Positions 35,533 to 43,945 of a DNA stretch of 64,000 bases are shown here, one piece after another (the first letter of the stretch is position 1; each line of letters starts with the position of its first letter). Source of the stretch: Gammaproteobacteria bacterium (GTDB lineage: Bacteria; Pseudomonadota; Gammaproteobacteria; Ga0077536); the NCBI GenBank assembly GCA_021773835.1, contig JAJFJQ010000015.1:62001-126000 (forward strand), written 5' to 3'. The notes beneath the pieces were generated by a model. It did not search any database, was not told the DNA's origin, and was given only the letters and a program-made list of their open reading frames with translations. A program made the translations under genes and the position numbers.

Positions 35533-37923
35533 CTATTCTTGTAGCAACGCGATCTGGCACAAGTACGACCGGTGCGGTACGCAGCCACCAACGGGATCGT
35601 AATCGGCGTTCCCAATCATTCGGTTAAGGTTTGCGCCGCTTTCGTTTTCGGCGTCGTAGCCTGGCAGCGACAACGGGTCGCAAGCTTGCCACCAGCCAAC
35701 TGTCGCGCGCACAACCCGAGGATCAATAGATTTTGAATAGCGGGCGCGCATGCGCGTGCCGCCATGTGGGGTCGTGAGCACGACCCAATCACCATCCCCG
35801 ATCCCCCGACTCGCCGCGGTATCCGGGTGAACATCGATCCGGGGCTCACGTTCATGGCGGCGCAATTTCGCGACATGACGATATTGACTATGGATGTAAT
35901 GCGGCGATTTTGTATCGGTCAATACCAACGGGAAATCCTGTGCGAGATCGGGCCGTGAGATCGGGCCAACCGCCGGTTCGACGTACTCGGGTAGGGGTGC
36001 ATAGCCGTGGGCGAGAAACGTCTCGGAGTACAATTCGACGCGACGACTTGGGGTTGCGAAACCTGGCGCCGTCCCGTTAGTAGCATCCGCATATTTCTTG
36101 TAACGCGTCTGTGCGGGCACTTCGATACCGCGCGGCGCGTTCCGCAGATCGTCAAGATCGAGACCACTTGGCTCAAGTATCGCGCGGTACCCGCCATCCA
36201 TCTCACCACCCCAAAAGTTTTCAGCGAGATCAAGTCGTTTAGCCAATTCGAAGGCTATCCACGCATCTGATCTCGATTCGCCCAAGGACTCGATGACCTG
36301 TGGCTTCATTTGCACATAGTTCGACGCTGCCTGGTCGACCATAAAATCTGTCCGCAAACCTTCGCGTTCCCACGGTGTATTTACCGGTAGAAAAATATCG
36401 GCATGAGTCGCGGTTGGGGTCATGAAGAGATCTGCGTGCACCATGAACTCAAGCGCATCTAGAGCTCGCGCGCCTCGCTCGCCGTCCGCGTGTGACACTA
36501 AAATATTCATACCGAAGCTTACGAATGCATCAACCCCATAGGGATTGCGATCCAGTACAGCCTTATACAGCGCATCGGAAGTGATCCAACCAAAAATTGA
36601 TTCAGGACCGAGTGTGCGCTCCTCACGGCCTAGCGACTTGTCGAGCATCCCGTCCGGCATGAGTTCACCGCCGAAAATCGGTGCAGCCGGTACGCGCTCG
36701 AATAAGACGTTGCCGCCCGGCGCATCAAAACAGCCGGTGAGCGCGTATAAACACGCGATCGCGCGGTTGGTTTGGGTGGTGTTGGAATGCATCTCGAGCC
36801 CAGCCCAGGCGTAGCATGAAACCGCCTTACTCGAACCGATCAGGCGCGCCGTTGCACGTATTTGATCGGCTGACACCCACGTTATTTCCGCCGCATGTTC
36901 GGGTGAGTACTCGTTACACAGATCACGGTAGCGTTCGAATGCCGGTCGACAGGTCTGCAGGCCATTCACCGTCTCAACATCGCGTGCACCGACGAGAGAA
37001 GCCACCGAAATCGACTCGGTATAACGCCCCGCTTGCGTATCGTAGTGCGCTAATCGCCCTCGGTGCTCATCCCAAGCAACGCGAAGACTGTGATCACCAC
37101 CGGGCTCTAAGTCCGCACCAGTTAGAAATTGCCCATTATCGTCGCGCACGAGAAACGCGCCATTGGTCCACTCGCGAACAAAATCCGTGTCGAAAAGACC
37201 TTCCTCGATCATCACTCCTGCGATCGAAAGCGCGAGCGCACCGTCGGTCCCCGGCCGAATTTGTAACCACTCATCGGCCTTGGCAGCGGCGCCGACCCGA
37301 ACCGGATCCATCACGATTAGCTTCGCACCACGCTTTTTTGCGTCGGCCACGCGCGTGCCGAACGCGAGCCAAGTCGTGCCGGGATTATTACCCCACAGGA
37401 TCACGCAGTCGCTATTAGCGACATCACTCATTGGTAGGGGTACACCGAAGGTGTGCGGATACACAAAATCTTTCGCGAATGCGCAAAGTTCGATCGATGC
37501 AACGGCATTCGGCGTACCGAAAGCTTGGCGCAAGCGTTCTACAAATGGATAGCCATCCTGCATCGCGGTGCCGGCGCTGGTCGTGATACTAAAGGCAATC
37601 GATTCCGGTCCCGATTTCGCCTGAATGCGCTTTAGCGCCGCCGCGGTGGTATCCAGCGCCTCATCCCAGCTTATCCGTACCCAGCCCGGATCCGGATCCC
37701 CTTTTGGCCGTGTTCGTTTCATTGGGTGCAGCACCCGCGCGTCGCTATAGACGTACGCCGGTGCAGCCTGACCCTTTCCACACAGCGTATTACCGGTTGG
37801 GTGTTCTCGATCGGGCTCCACGGCGACCAGTCGCCCGTCTTCAACGACCGAGATACAGCCGCAGCTCGACCAGCACAGCGCACAGTATCCGGGGATGCGT
37901 TGTTGTTTGAGATTGGCGGCCAT
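35533..37923 (-). CDS. Molybdopterin-dependent oxidoreductase (formate dehydrogenase/DMSO reductase superfamily)
   Basis: A 796-residue catalytic subunit. The N-terminal [4Fe-4S] motif is Cys14-x2-Cys17-x3-Cys21-x26-Cys48. Residues to about 590 bind the bis-MGD cofactor, and the C-terminal molydop-binding domain (about 665-790) has LVLTDTKSPHY and RHVAKLRR. No twin-arginine signal is present, so it is cytoplasmic, unlike many respiratory members. The residue replacing Cys/Sec is not obvious in SYAWAGLEM. The substrate is unknown. It is divergent from the second GlxA regulator, which may control it. Confidence 0.88.
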   Translation of the reverse strand: MAANLKQQRIPGYCALCWSSCGCISVVEDGRLVAVEPDREHPTGNTLCGKGQAAPAYVYSDARVLHPMKRTRPKGDPDPGWVRISWDEALDTTAAALKRIQAKSGPESIAFSITTSAGTAMQDGYPFVERLRQAFGTPNAVASIELCAFAKDFVYPHTFGVPLPMSDVANSDCVILWGNNPGTTWLAFGTRVADAKKRGAKLIVMDPVRVGAAAKADEWLQIRPGTDGALALSIAGVMIEEGLFDTDFVREWTNGAFLVRDDNGQFLTGADLEPGGDHSLRVAWDEHRGRLAHYDTQAGRYTESISVASLVGARDVETVNGLQTCRPAFERYRDLCNEYSPEHAAEITWVSADQIRATARLIGSSKAVSCYAWAGLEMHSNTTQTNRAIACLYALTGCFDAPGGNVLFERVPAAPIFGGELMPDGMLDKSLGREERTLGPESIFGWITSDALYKAVLDRNPYGVDAFVSFGMNILVSHADGERGARALDALEFMVHADLFMTPTATHADIFLPVNTPWEREGLRTDFMVDQAASNYVQMKPQVIESLGESRSDAWIAFELAKRLDLAENFWGGEMDGGYRAILEPSGLDLDDLRNAPRGIEVPAQTRYKKYADATNGTAPGFATPSRRVELYSETFLAHGYAPLPEYVEPAVGPISRPDLAQDFPLVLTDTKSPHYIHSQYRHVAKLRRHEREPRIDVHPDTAASRGIGDGDWVVLTTPHGGTRMRARYSKSIDPRVVRATVGWWQACDPLSLPGYDAENESGANLNRMIGNADYDPVGGCVPHRSYLCQIALLQE

Positions 37924-38206
37924 CGTTCGCGTACCTCCGCGTTTGGTATGTGTTATGACAACAGAAGATCACGCTGAGGGCTAGTTTGCACTACCCACAA
38001 GTCTTGCTTGGTACCTTCATCCGCGGTGATCTGAGAGGCGAATTTCATTAACCGATATTGGAATTGGCGAAGCCCCATCGTATCGCTATTTCGAGCCACA
38101 AGCCGAGCCGCTCAATACCGCCAATAATTATGCTCAAGTCTTTGTGGCAGTAAAAGTGGGGTACATGACATTGCAGACACTGCCAAACCTCGCCATGATG
38201 CACTTC

Positions 38207-39217
38207 ATGGCAGCAAAATCTCGTAACGGCACCATCGTCATGCTGGCCTTCCCCGGCGCGGAAATTATCGATATCGCGGGACCGCTGGATGTTCTGTGCG
38301 CTGCGCCCTGCGTCCGCGCTAATGACTTCGATCTGAGCAAAGCGCAGCGATCGGTTGTGGTGTCGGAGTTCGGTGGTCCGATTACCACACAACCAAGTGG
38401 GATCAGCGTCCATACCGAGCCCCTGGCGTCGGTTGCGCGAAAAACAATCGATACTTTGATTGTTCCCGGCGCCTACCGTATGGAGCATGTTATTAATCGA
38501 CCATCGCTCCTCAAGTGGGTCCGAACGACTGCCGGCCGCGCTCGGCGCGTCGTGTCGATATGTACAGGCGCATTTTTGCTCGCACAGGCCGGCCTGCTGG
38601 ATGGCCGGCGTGCAACAACCCATTGGTTACGCGTGAAAGAATTCGGCCAACGCTATCCCAAAGTTACAGTCGAAGCTGATGCCATTTTCGTGAACGACGG
38701 CAATATCTACAGCTCTGCCGGAATTACCGCCGGCATGGATTTGGCCTTACACCTCGTTGAAGCCGATTGGGGTGCCGATATCGCCCTGACCATCGCGAAG
38801 AACTGGTTACTCTATGTCAAGCGACCAGGTGGCCAATCGCAATTTAGTGCGCTGTTGCCAAACAAGGCGTGCGAGCGGCTGACGATCGCCGAGTTGCAGT
38901 CATGGATCATGGAAAATCTCAATGCTGATCTGTCAGTCATCAAACTAGCGGAGCGTGTTTCCATGAGTCCGCGGCATTTCGCGCGAGTCTTCCAAAGCGA
39001 CACTGGTGTTACACCAGCAAAATACGTTGAAACGGTACGCATAGAAGCCGCGCGACGATGGCTAGAGGACAGTTCGCGCCCCATAGAAACCATCGCCGCT
39101 GAATGTGGTATGGGTGATAGCGAAAGATTGCGGCGAAGTTTTATTCGGCGTTTAGGTGTCAATCCTAGCGACTACCGACGCCGATTCGAGCGACAACAAT
39201 CTCTAAATATTCACTAA
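38207..39217 (+). CDS. GlxA-type AraC family transcriptional regulator (second copy)
   Basis: Same architecture as the regulator at 3543-4514: an N-terminal DJ-1/PfpI domain (IVMLAFPGAEIIDIAGP, with a Cys elbow SICTGAF), then an AraC double HTH with RVSMSPRHFARVF and the second helix ECGMGDSERLRRSF. Length is 336 residues from 38207. Other in-frame starts (GTG 38144, ATG 38195/38198) cannot be excluded. It precedes an isonitrile-hydratase-like gene by 12 bp, so the pair is an operon. It is divergent from the molybdopterin oxidoreductase. Confidence 0.88.
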   Translation: MAAKSRNGTIVMLAFPGAEIIDIAGPLDVLCAAPCVRANDFDLSKAQRSVVVSEFGGPITTQPSGISVHTEPLASVARKTIDTLIVPGAYRMEHVINRPSLLKWVRTTAGRARRVVSICTGAFLLAQAGLLDGRRATTHWLRVKEFGQRYPKVTVEADAIFVNDGNIYSSAGITAGMDLALHLVEADWGADIALTIAKNWLLYVKRPGGQSQFSALLPNKACERLTIAELQSWIMENLNADLSVIKLAERVSMSPRHFARVFQSDTGVTPAKYVETVRIEAARRWLEDSSRPIETIAAECGMGDSERLRRSFIRRLGVNPSDYRRRFERQQSLNIH

Positions 39218-39229
39218 AGGAAATGACCA

Positions 39230-39913
39230 ATGACTAGCCTTATGAACGTCGGCATTTATGTATTTGAGGACATGACCATGCTTGATGGCTATGCGCCATT
39301 GCAGATCCTCTCATTTGCAGAGCAATTTAATACCTTCACCTTTAGCAAGAATGGGACTCCCGTAAAATCCGACAGCGGTGCCTTGCTGACGCCCGATTTT
39401 GGTCTCGATGACTGTCCAGACTTGGACATTCTCGTAATGCCCGGCGGCGGCGACGTCCTGGGCGAAATGCGTGATAGCAAGCTACAAGACTTCCTGAAAA
39501 GTAAAGGCGCAGAAGCGAAGTACATCACTTCCGTGTGCACCGGTGCACTGATCCTGGCCGAAGCCGGCCTCCTAGATGGCTACAAGGCGACGACGCATTG
39601 GGCCTACATTGAGGAGCTTGCGGCCTATCCGAAAATCGATGTCGTGGACGAACGGGTAGCCGTCGACAGAAATCGTATCAGTGGCGGAGGTATCACCGCA
39701 GGGATTGATTTTGCACTGACTGTAATCGCGGAAGTCATCGCACCCGAAGCCGCGCAAGCAATACAGCTCGTTTTCGAATATCGACCACAGCCGCCTTTTA
39801 ACACAGGCTCTCCCGAAACCGCGCCAAAAGAATTAGTTGCCATGGTTAAAGGTATGGTGGACGAGAAAAGTAAAGACTTACAGGAATACGTGAAGAATAA
39901 GCATGCGGCATAA
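39230..39913 (+). CDS. Isonitrile hydratase-like DJ-1/PfpI family protein (second copy)
   Basis: A 227-residue protein close in length and motifs to Pseudomonas isonitrile hydratase InhA (228 aa). Asp19 and the Cys103-Thr104 nucleophile elbow (SVCTG) keep the 84-residue InhA spacing. The C-terminal PPFNTGSPET segment is shared with the copy at 2808-3461. It is expected to be cytoplasmic and to act on an isonitrile or a related carbon electrophile. It follows its GlxA regulator by 12 bp with AAAGGAA just upstream of the ATG, and a strong hairpin follows it. Confidence 0.82.
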   Translation: MTSLMNVGIYVFEDMTMLDGYAPLQILSFAEQFNTFTFSKNGTPVKSDSGALLTPDFGLDDCPDLDILVMPGGGDVLGEMRDSKLQDFLKSKGAEAKYITSVCTGALILAEAGLLDGYKATTHWAYIEELAAYPKIDVVDERVAVDRNRISGGGITAGIDFALTVIAEVIAPEAAQAIQLVFEYRPQPPFNTGSPETAPKELVAMVKGMVDEKSKDLQEYVKNKHAA

Positions 39914-39931
39914 GTCAGATGATTTAAGCCG

Positions 39932-39985
39932 CAGGATCAGGCCTTACTACCGGACCTATTGATGCTAATTGTAAGGCCGATCCTG
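39932..39985. terminator. Strong hairpin between convergent genes
   Basis: The arm CAGGATCAGGCCTTAC (39932-39947) pairs with GTAAGGCCGATCCTG (39971-39985), 15 pairs with one bulged A and a 23-nt loop. It lies between the isonitrile-hydratase-like gene and the convergent dps gene, so it probably ends both transcripts. No strong T-run follows, so the mechanism is uncertain. Confidence 0.6.
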
Positions 39986-40010
39986 TTACCTACCCTGAAT
40001 TGATGTCGTA

Positions 40011-40460
40011 TCAATCCAAGTGACTGCGTAGCATCCAGACACTCTTTTGGTGAACATCTATTCGACGGATCGCCAGATCGGCACTCGCCGGATCGTGATT
40101 ACGCTCCGCTGCCGTCACCGTGTCCTTAGCCAGTGCGACGAGCCGCTCCATGTCGACTGCCAAATTGTTGATCATAACGGTAGCTTTTGGACTGGCAGTA
40201 TCTTCCTCGATGGCGCTAAGTTCGGAAAACTCGCTATAGCTGCCTGGTGCCCGTTCTCCGAGCGCGCGGATTCGTTCGGCGATTTCGTCAACGGCCAAGG
40301 CCAGCTCCGAGTATTGCTGTTCGAATAGTGTATGCAGCGTGGTGAACATTGGCCCTTGGACGTTCCAGTGGTAATTGTGGGTTTTCAAATACAGCGTATA
40401 ACTCGTGGCGAGTAATTTTTTCAATTGCTCGACGACGCTATCTTTTGCGGTTTTATTCAT
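40011..40460 (-). CDS. dps: Dps family DNA-binding ferritin-like protein
   Basis: Forms a dodecamer that stores iron, consumes H2O2 and shields DNA. The 149-residue product shows HNYHWNVQGP with the intersubunit ferroxidase His residues, and the FEQQYSELALAVDEIAERIR helix with the acidic ligands. The ATG at 40460 is preferred over 40475 because GGAG lies 9 bases before it. It sits downstream of catalase and a small membrane protein, in a group divergent from oxyR, as expected for an OxyR-controlled stress module. Confidence 0.92.
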   Translation of the reverse strand: MNKTAKDSVVEQLKKLLATSYTLYLKTHNYHWNVQGPMFTTLHTLFEQQYSELALAVDEIAERIRALGERAPGSYSEFSELSAIEEDTASPKATVMINNLAVDMERLVALAKDTVTAAERNHDPASADLAIRRIDVHQKSVWMLRSHLD

Positions 40461-40515
40461 TGTTCCAGTCTCCATCGTTATGCTCTAGAGGCGTTAGGTG
40501 CTTGAAATTGCCGGA

Positions 40516-40707
40516 TCAGACGGATCCGATCTGGTAGACGATCCAGGGGACGACTAACCACAGCAAACCCTTTATTAAAAAGAAGGAAAACCCCGCGATT
40601 CCGATCAGTTTGCCAAAGCGTGTGTTACCTAAGACATGGGCGCCGTGACGAAAACTGGCCGTCGTCGATAATGACAGCGGGGATGAATTGGTTGTTGACT
40701 CACTCAT
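40516..40707 (-). CDS. Small membrane protein overlapping the catalase gene
   Basis: A 63-residue protein with a Ser/Thr-rich hydrophilic first half and one hydrophobic segment (about residues 36-60, [19 protein letters not shown]). The start overlaps the katA stop by 8 bp, so translation is coupled to catalase. It is not a family I recognise. The context suggests a role in, or co-expression with, oxidative-stress defence. Confidence 0.65.
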   Translation of the reverse strand: MSESTTNSSPLSLSTTASFRHGAHVLGNTRFGKLIGIAGFSFFLIKGLLWLVVPWIVYQIGSV

Positions 40708-42157
40708 GTTCCGATATCTCCTGCAGGTCGATACCCAACGCTAGCGCGACGCCCTTACCGTAGGATGGATCGGCTGCACTGCAGTGACGAATGTGACGCA
40801 ACTGGATCTCCCGCGGCGCTTGCCCTAGCGATCGCGCCGTATTCTCAAACAGAGCTTGTTGCTCGGTAGCGGTCATCTGGCGGAACAGCGCTCCGGGTTG
40901 CGAGAAATAGTCTGTATCTTCACGATGATCCCAATGACCCGCTGCGCCTTGGAGAGCCAATGGTGGCTCGCTATAGTCCGGTTGCTCTACCCATTCGCCT
41001 TGGTCGTTTGGTTCATAGCCGAGCGTTCCACCGTGGTTCCCATCAACTCGCATGGCACCGTCGCGATGGTAGCTATGCACTGGGCAGCGCGGCGCGTTAA
41101 CGGGAATGAGATGATGGTTAACTCCAAGACGATAACGTTGTGCATCGCCGTAGGAAAACAGCCGGCCTTGCAACATCTTGTCGGGCGAGAATCCAATACC
41201 GGGCACGACGTTAGCTGGATTGAAGGCAGCTTGTTCAACTTCTGCGAAGAAATTCTCCGGATTACGATTTAATACGAGTTCACCGACCTCAATCAGCGGG
41301 TAGTCCGCATGCGGCCATATTTTCGTTAGGTCGAACGGGTTATACGGCACGGTGGCGACATCTTTTTCCGGCATGATTTGAACCGCAAGCGCCCACTTGG
41401 GGAAGTTACCGTTTTCAATACTGTCGTAGAGGTCGCGATGATGGCTTTCGCGGTCTTCGCCGATCACGGATTGCGCTTCGGCATCGGTTAGGTTCTTGAT
41501 GCCTTGCTGCGACTTGAAATGGAATTTAACCCAATGGCGCTCATTGTTGACATTCATGAAACTAAAGGTGTGACTACCAAAACCGTGCATGTGCCGGTAA
41601 CTGGCCGGGATCCCACGGTCGCTCATTACGATCGTCACCTGGTGCAGCGCTTCGGGTAACGAAGTCCAAAAATCCCAATTGTTCTTGGCGCTGCGTAGAT
41701 TCGTCCGCGGATCACGTTTGACTGCGTGATTGAGATCGGGAAATTTCAATGGGTCGCGTAAGAAAAAGACCGGGGTGTTATTACCGACGAGATCCCAATT
41801 ACCCTCCTCGGTGTAGAACTTGAGCGCGAAGCCGCGAATATCACGCTCCGCGTCGGCCGCGCCGCGTTCTCCGGCAACGGTAGTGAAACGTACAAACAGC
41901 TCGGTTTGCTTACCCACTTCTGAAAATATTTTCGCCCGTGTGTATTGGGTAATGTCATGGGTTACGGTGAACGTGCCATAGGCACCTGAACCTTTCGCAT
42001 GCATTCGCCTCTCCGGAATGACTTCACGATCGAAATGGGCCAGCTTCTCTAGGAACCAAACATCCTGCAGCAGCTGGGGACCGCGTGGACCGGCGGTCAT
42101 GACGTTTTGATTATTAGCAACGGGGCAGCCGGCGTTGGTGGTAAGTTTCTTAGTCAT
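40700..42157 (-). CDS. katA: Catalase, small-subunit clade 3 type
   Basis: Heme catalase that dismutates H2O2. From the ATG at 42157 it has 485 residues. The distal His53 lies in [12 protein letters not shown], the active-site Asn in [10 protein letters not shown], and the proximal Tyr in [14 protein letters not shown]. The ATG is chosen for the GAGGATC site about 10 bases upstream; 36 further open codons lack family character. It is divergent from oxyR with a 168-bp shared upstream region and is followed by a coupled small membrane protein and dps. Confidence 0.95.
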   Translation of the reverse strand: MTKKLTTNAGCPVANNQNVMTAGPRGPQLLQDVWFLEKLAHFDREVIPERRMHAKGSGAYGTFTVTHDITQYTRAKIFSEVGKQTELFVRFTTVAGERGAADAERDIRGFALKFYTEEGNWDLVGNNTPVFFLRDPLKFPDLNHAVKRDPRTNLRSAKNNWDFWTSLPEALHQVTIVMSDRGIPASYRHMHGFGSHTFSFMNVNNERHWVKFHFKSQQGIKNLTDAEAQSVIGEDRESHHRDLYDSIENGNFPKWALAVQIMPEKDVATVPYNPFDLTKIWPHADYPLIEVGELVLNRNPENFFAEVEQAAFNPANVVPGIGFSPDKMLQGRLFSYGDAQRYRLGVNHHLIPVNAPRCPVHSYHRDGAMRVDGNHGGTLGYEPNDQGEWVEQPDYSEPPLALQGAAGHWDHREDTDYFSQPGALFRQMTATEQQALFENTARSLGQAPREIQLRHIRHCSAADPSYGKGVALALGIDLQEISEHE

Positions 42158-42286
42158 AGCGATGATCCTCGTGTCGATAAAATGCGGTAAATCAGCAGTA
42201 CAAGGCGCCCAAAGGCCGTCTTGTGGGTTGTTGATTGGCACTTTGCACGTGTTACGATGAATCATCCAATGAATAATATTTTTGTT

Positions 42287-42305
42287 TATAATCGATTTGC
42301 TCGAT
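42287..42305 (+). promoter_or_regulatory. oxyR promoter element with short palindrome
   Basis: A consensus -10 TATAAT (42287-42292) lies 34 bp before oxyR. It overlaps the inverted repeat ATCGA-N5-TCGAT (42291-42305), a possible autoregulatory site. No full OxyR ATAG-N7-CTAT consensus is visible in the katA/oxyR gap. Confidence 0.35.
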
Positions 42306-42325
42306 AACTGTAACTAAAGGCTACG

Positions 42326-43234
42326 ATGGCTGCGCTACCCACCGTCAAACAACTGTCTTATCTGATAGCACTCGCCGATGAGCTCAATTTCACGCGCGCC
42401 GCAGCATCTTGCTTCGTCACCCAGTCAACGCTGAGCGCCGGGTTAAAGGAGCTGGAGAAGGTGTTGAACACGCAGCTGTTGGAACGCGATAGACAAAACG
42501 TCTTGATGACCCCGACGGGGCTTGAGGTAAGCGAGCGCGCAAGAGCGATCGTTGCAGCGACTCAAGACCTGGTTGAAATAGCGAGCGCAAGATCGGAACC
42601 AATGACCGGGCAGCTCCGAGTTGGCATCATCCCCACTATCGCACCGTTTTTGTTACCGCAATGGATGCCGCAAATTCGACAACAATATCCCAAGCTGCAA
42701 CTAATATTGCGTGAGGACACCACCGCCAATTTGCTTTTTCAACTCGAAGGTGGGCAGCTCGATTTCGCGCTGATCGCACTGCCCTACGACACAGGTAATT
42801 TCTTAGTTACGCCGTTGTTCGACGACAATTTGTGGATCGTTGGACGTAGGGACGATCCGCAACTAAAGCCAAAAAGAATCAAGGTCTCACCGGCTCTATC
42901 CGATCAGCTATTGCTGCTGGAAGAAGGTCATTGTCTGCGGGACCATGCTTTGTATGCATGCGGTGCATCGAACCGTGGGTCGTCGTTGGGCGTGGCGGCC
43001 ACAAGCCTACTAACGTTAGTGCAAATGGTCGAGTCCGGCATTGGTATCGGGCTGATTCCAGAAATGGCCGTGAAAAGCGGGTTAACTCAAGGCACGGAAT
43101 TGCTTACGCGCTCGATCGTCGGACCCGCTCCAAAACGCACCATTGCGCTGGTCGCTCGCCGATCTAGCGCTCGATTAGCAGCCTTAGATGCGCTTGCGGA
43201 ATTGATCCTGCAAATCGACGCCTCGGTAGCCTGA
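42326..43234 (+). CDS. oxyR: Hydrogen peroxide-sensing regulator OxyR
   Basis: LysR-type activator of 302 residues. The HTH covers residues 1-60. The redox pair is present: Cys203 in EEGHCLRDHAL and Cys212 in YACGA, nine residues apart like Cys199/Cys208 of E. coli OxyR. The LVQMVESGIGIGLIPEM segment is also OxyR-typical. Oxidation by H2O2 should form the disulfide and activate katA and dps, which are encoded divergently. Confidence 0.95.
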   Translation: MAALPTVKQLSYLIALADELNFTRAAASCFVTQSTLSAGLKELEKVLNTQLLERDRQNVLMTPTGLEVSERARAIVAATQDLVEIASARSEPMTGQLRVGIIPTIAPFLLPQWMPQIRQQYPKLQLILREDTTANLLFQLEGGQLDFALIALPYDTGNFLVTPLFDDNLWIVGRRDDPQLKPKRIKVSPALSDQLLLLEEGHCLRDHALYACGASNRGSSLGVAATSLLTLVQMVESGIGIGLIPEMAVKSGLTQGTELLTRSIVGPAPKRTIALVARRSSARLAALDALAELILQIDASVA

Positions 43235-43265
43235 ATGCTGGCGGGTTGATAACTTCACACTGCAA

Positions 43266-43646
43266 TCAAACACCATCGCTGCGTTCCGTGACATGGACCG
43301 CACCACGTTGGTCATGCTCGATAATTTCAAGCTCCCATTGAAACCCCGGTTGAAATTCCTGCAGCATAACCAGGTATCGACGCAACTCCGGCAAGTTGTT
43401 ACCTAGCTTTTTCGAGACGATTCGTGCGTGCTCCCGAGCGCCTTCAAAATCGAATGGTATGAGCTGTTCCTCCGCAGGTATGCCGCCCAATAAACCTGAA
43501 CCGGCGGCACCGAAGACACCCCACTGGACATCAGCGGCAAGATCCGCCAGCAGCTTCTTTATTTGGGACAGCACAATGACGGTCATTAACGAAAAGGCAG
43601 CAAGTACCGCCAGTAGCGCGAAGACCATCACGTTTTGGTCACTCAT
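43266..43646 (-). CDS. Single-pass membrane protein of unknown function
   Basis: From the ATG at 43646 the product has 126 residues. One N-terminal membrane helix (about residues 6-27, VFALLAVLAAFSLMTVIVL) is followed by a soluble domain with DFEGAREHARIVSKKLG and LPELRRYLVML segments. It is not a family I recognise. The N-out or N-in orientation is not clear. It is convergent with oxyR. An upstream start at 43685 would add 13 basic residues and is less likely. Confidence 0.6.
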   Translation of the reverse strand: MSDQNVMVFALLAVLAAFSLMTVIVLSQIKKLLADLAADVQWGVFGAAGSGLLGGIPAEEQLIPFDFEGAREHARIVSKKLGNNLPELRRYLVMLQEFQPGFQWELEIIEHDQRGAVHVTERSDGV

Positions 43647-43902
43647 GGCAAACCTCCGAGAACGCAGCGCGTTCCGATGAGTCAATCAGGCGGACGTACA
43701 CTATCGATAGGACACACCGGATTGGACTGTGCCCGGCATTCTAATAATCATCTATTTCCATGGGTATCCCGCAAATGCGGTATGCGGAAGAAAGATGAGC
43801 GAAAGGCCTATTCAATCGCTAAGCAAGCCCCCCTGATATGTGAATTGCACCCGTCGAACGGGCGCGTTACGCTGCCATGCCGAGCGGCAGATACCTAGGT
43901 CC

Positions 43903-43926
43903 TGTTTGGCCGAAGCGGCCTAAACA
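43903..43926. promoter_or_regulatory. Palindrome upstream of the FAD-linked oxidase gene
   Basis: TGTTTGGCC (43903-43911) and GGCCTAAACA (43917-43926) form a near-perfect inverted repeat around a 5-nt centre, ending 19 bp before the ATG. It could be an operator or an mRNA hairpin over the ribosome site. No dedicated regulator is adjacent. Confidence 0.4.
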
Positions 43927-43945
43927 ATAAGCGGTAGAAGAGATC

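Noticed and set aside
42158-42265. Longer N-terminus for catalase (36 extra codons)
   Set aside because: The extension lies in the oxyR/katA promoter region, and the ATG at 42157 has a good ribosome site and standard catalase N-terminus.
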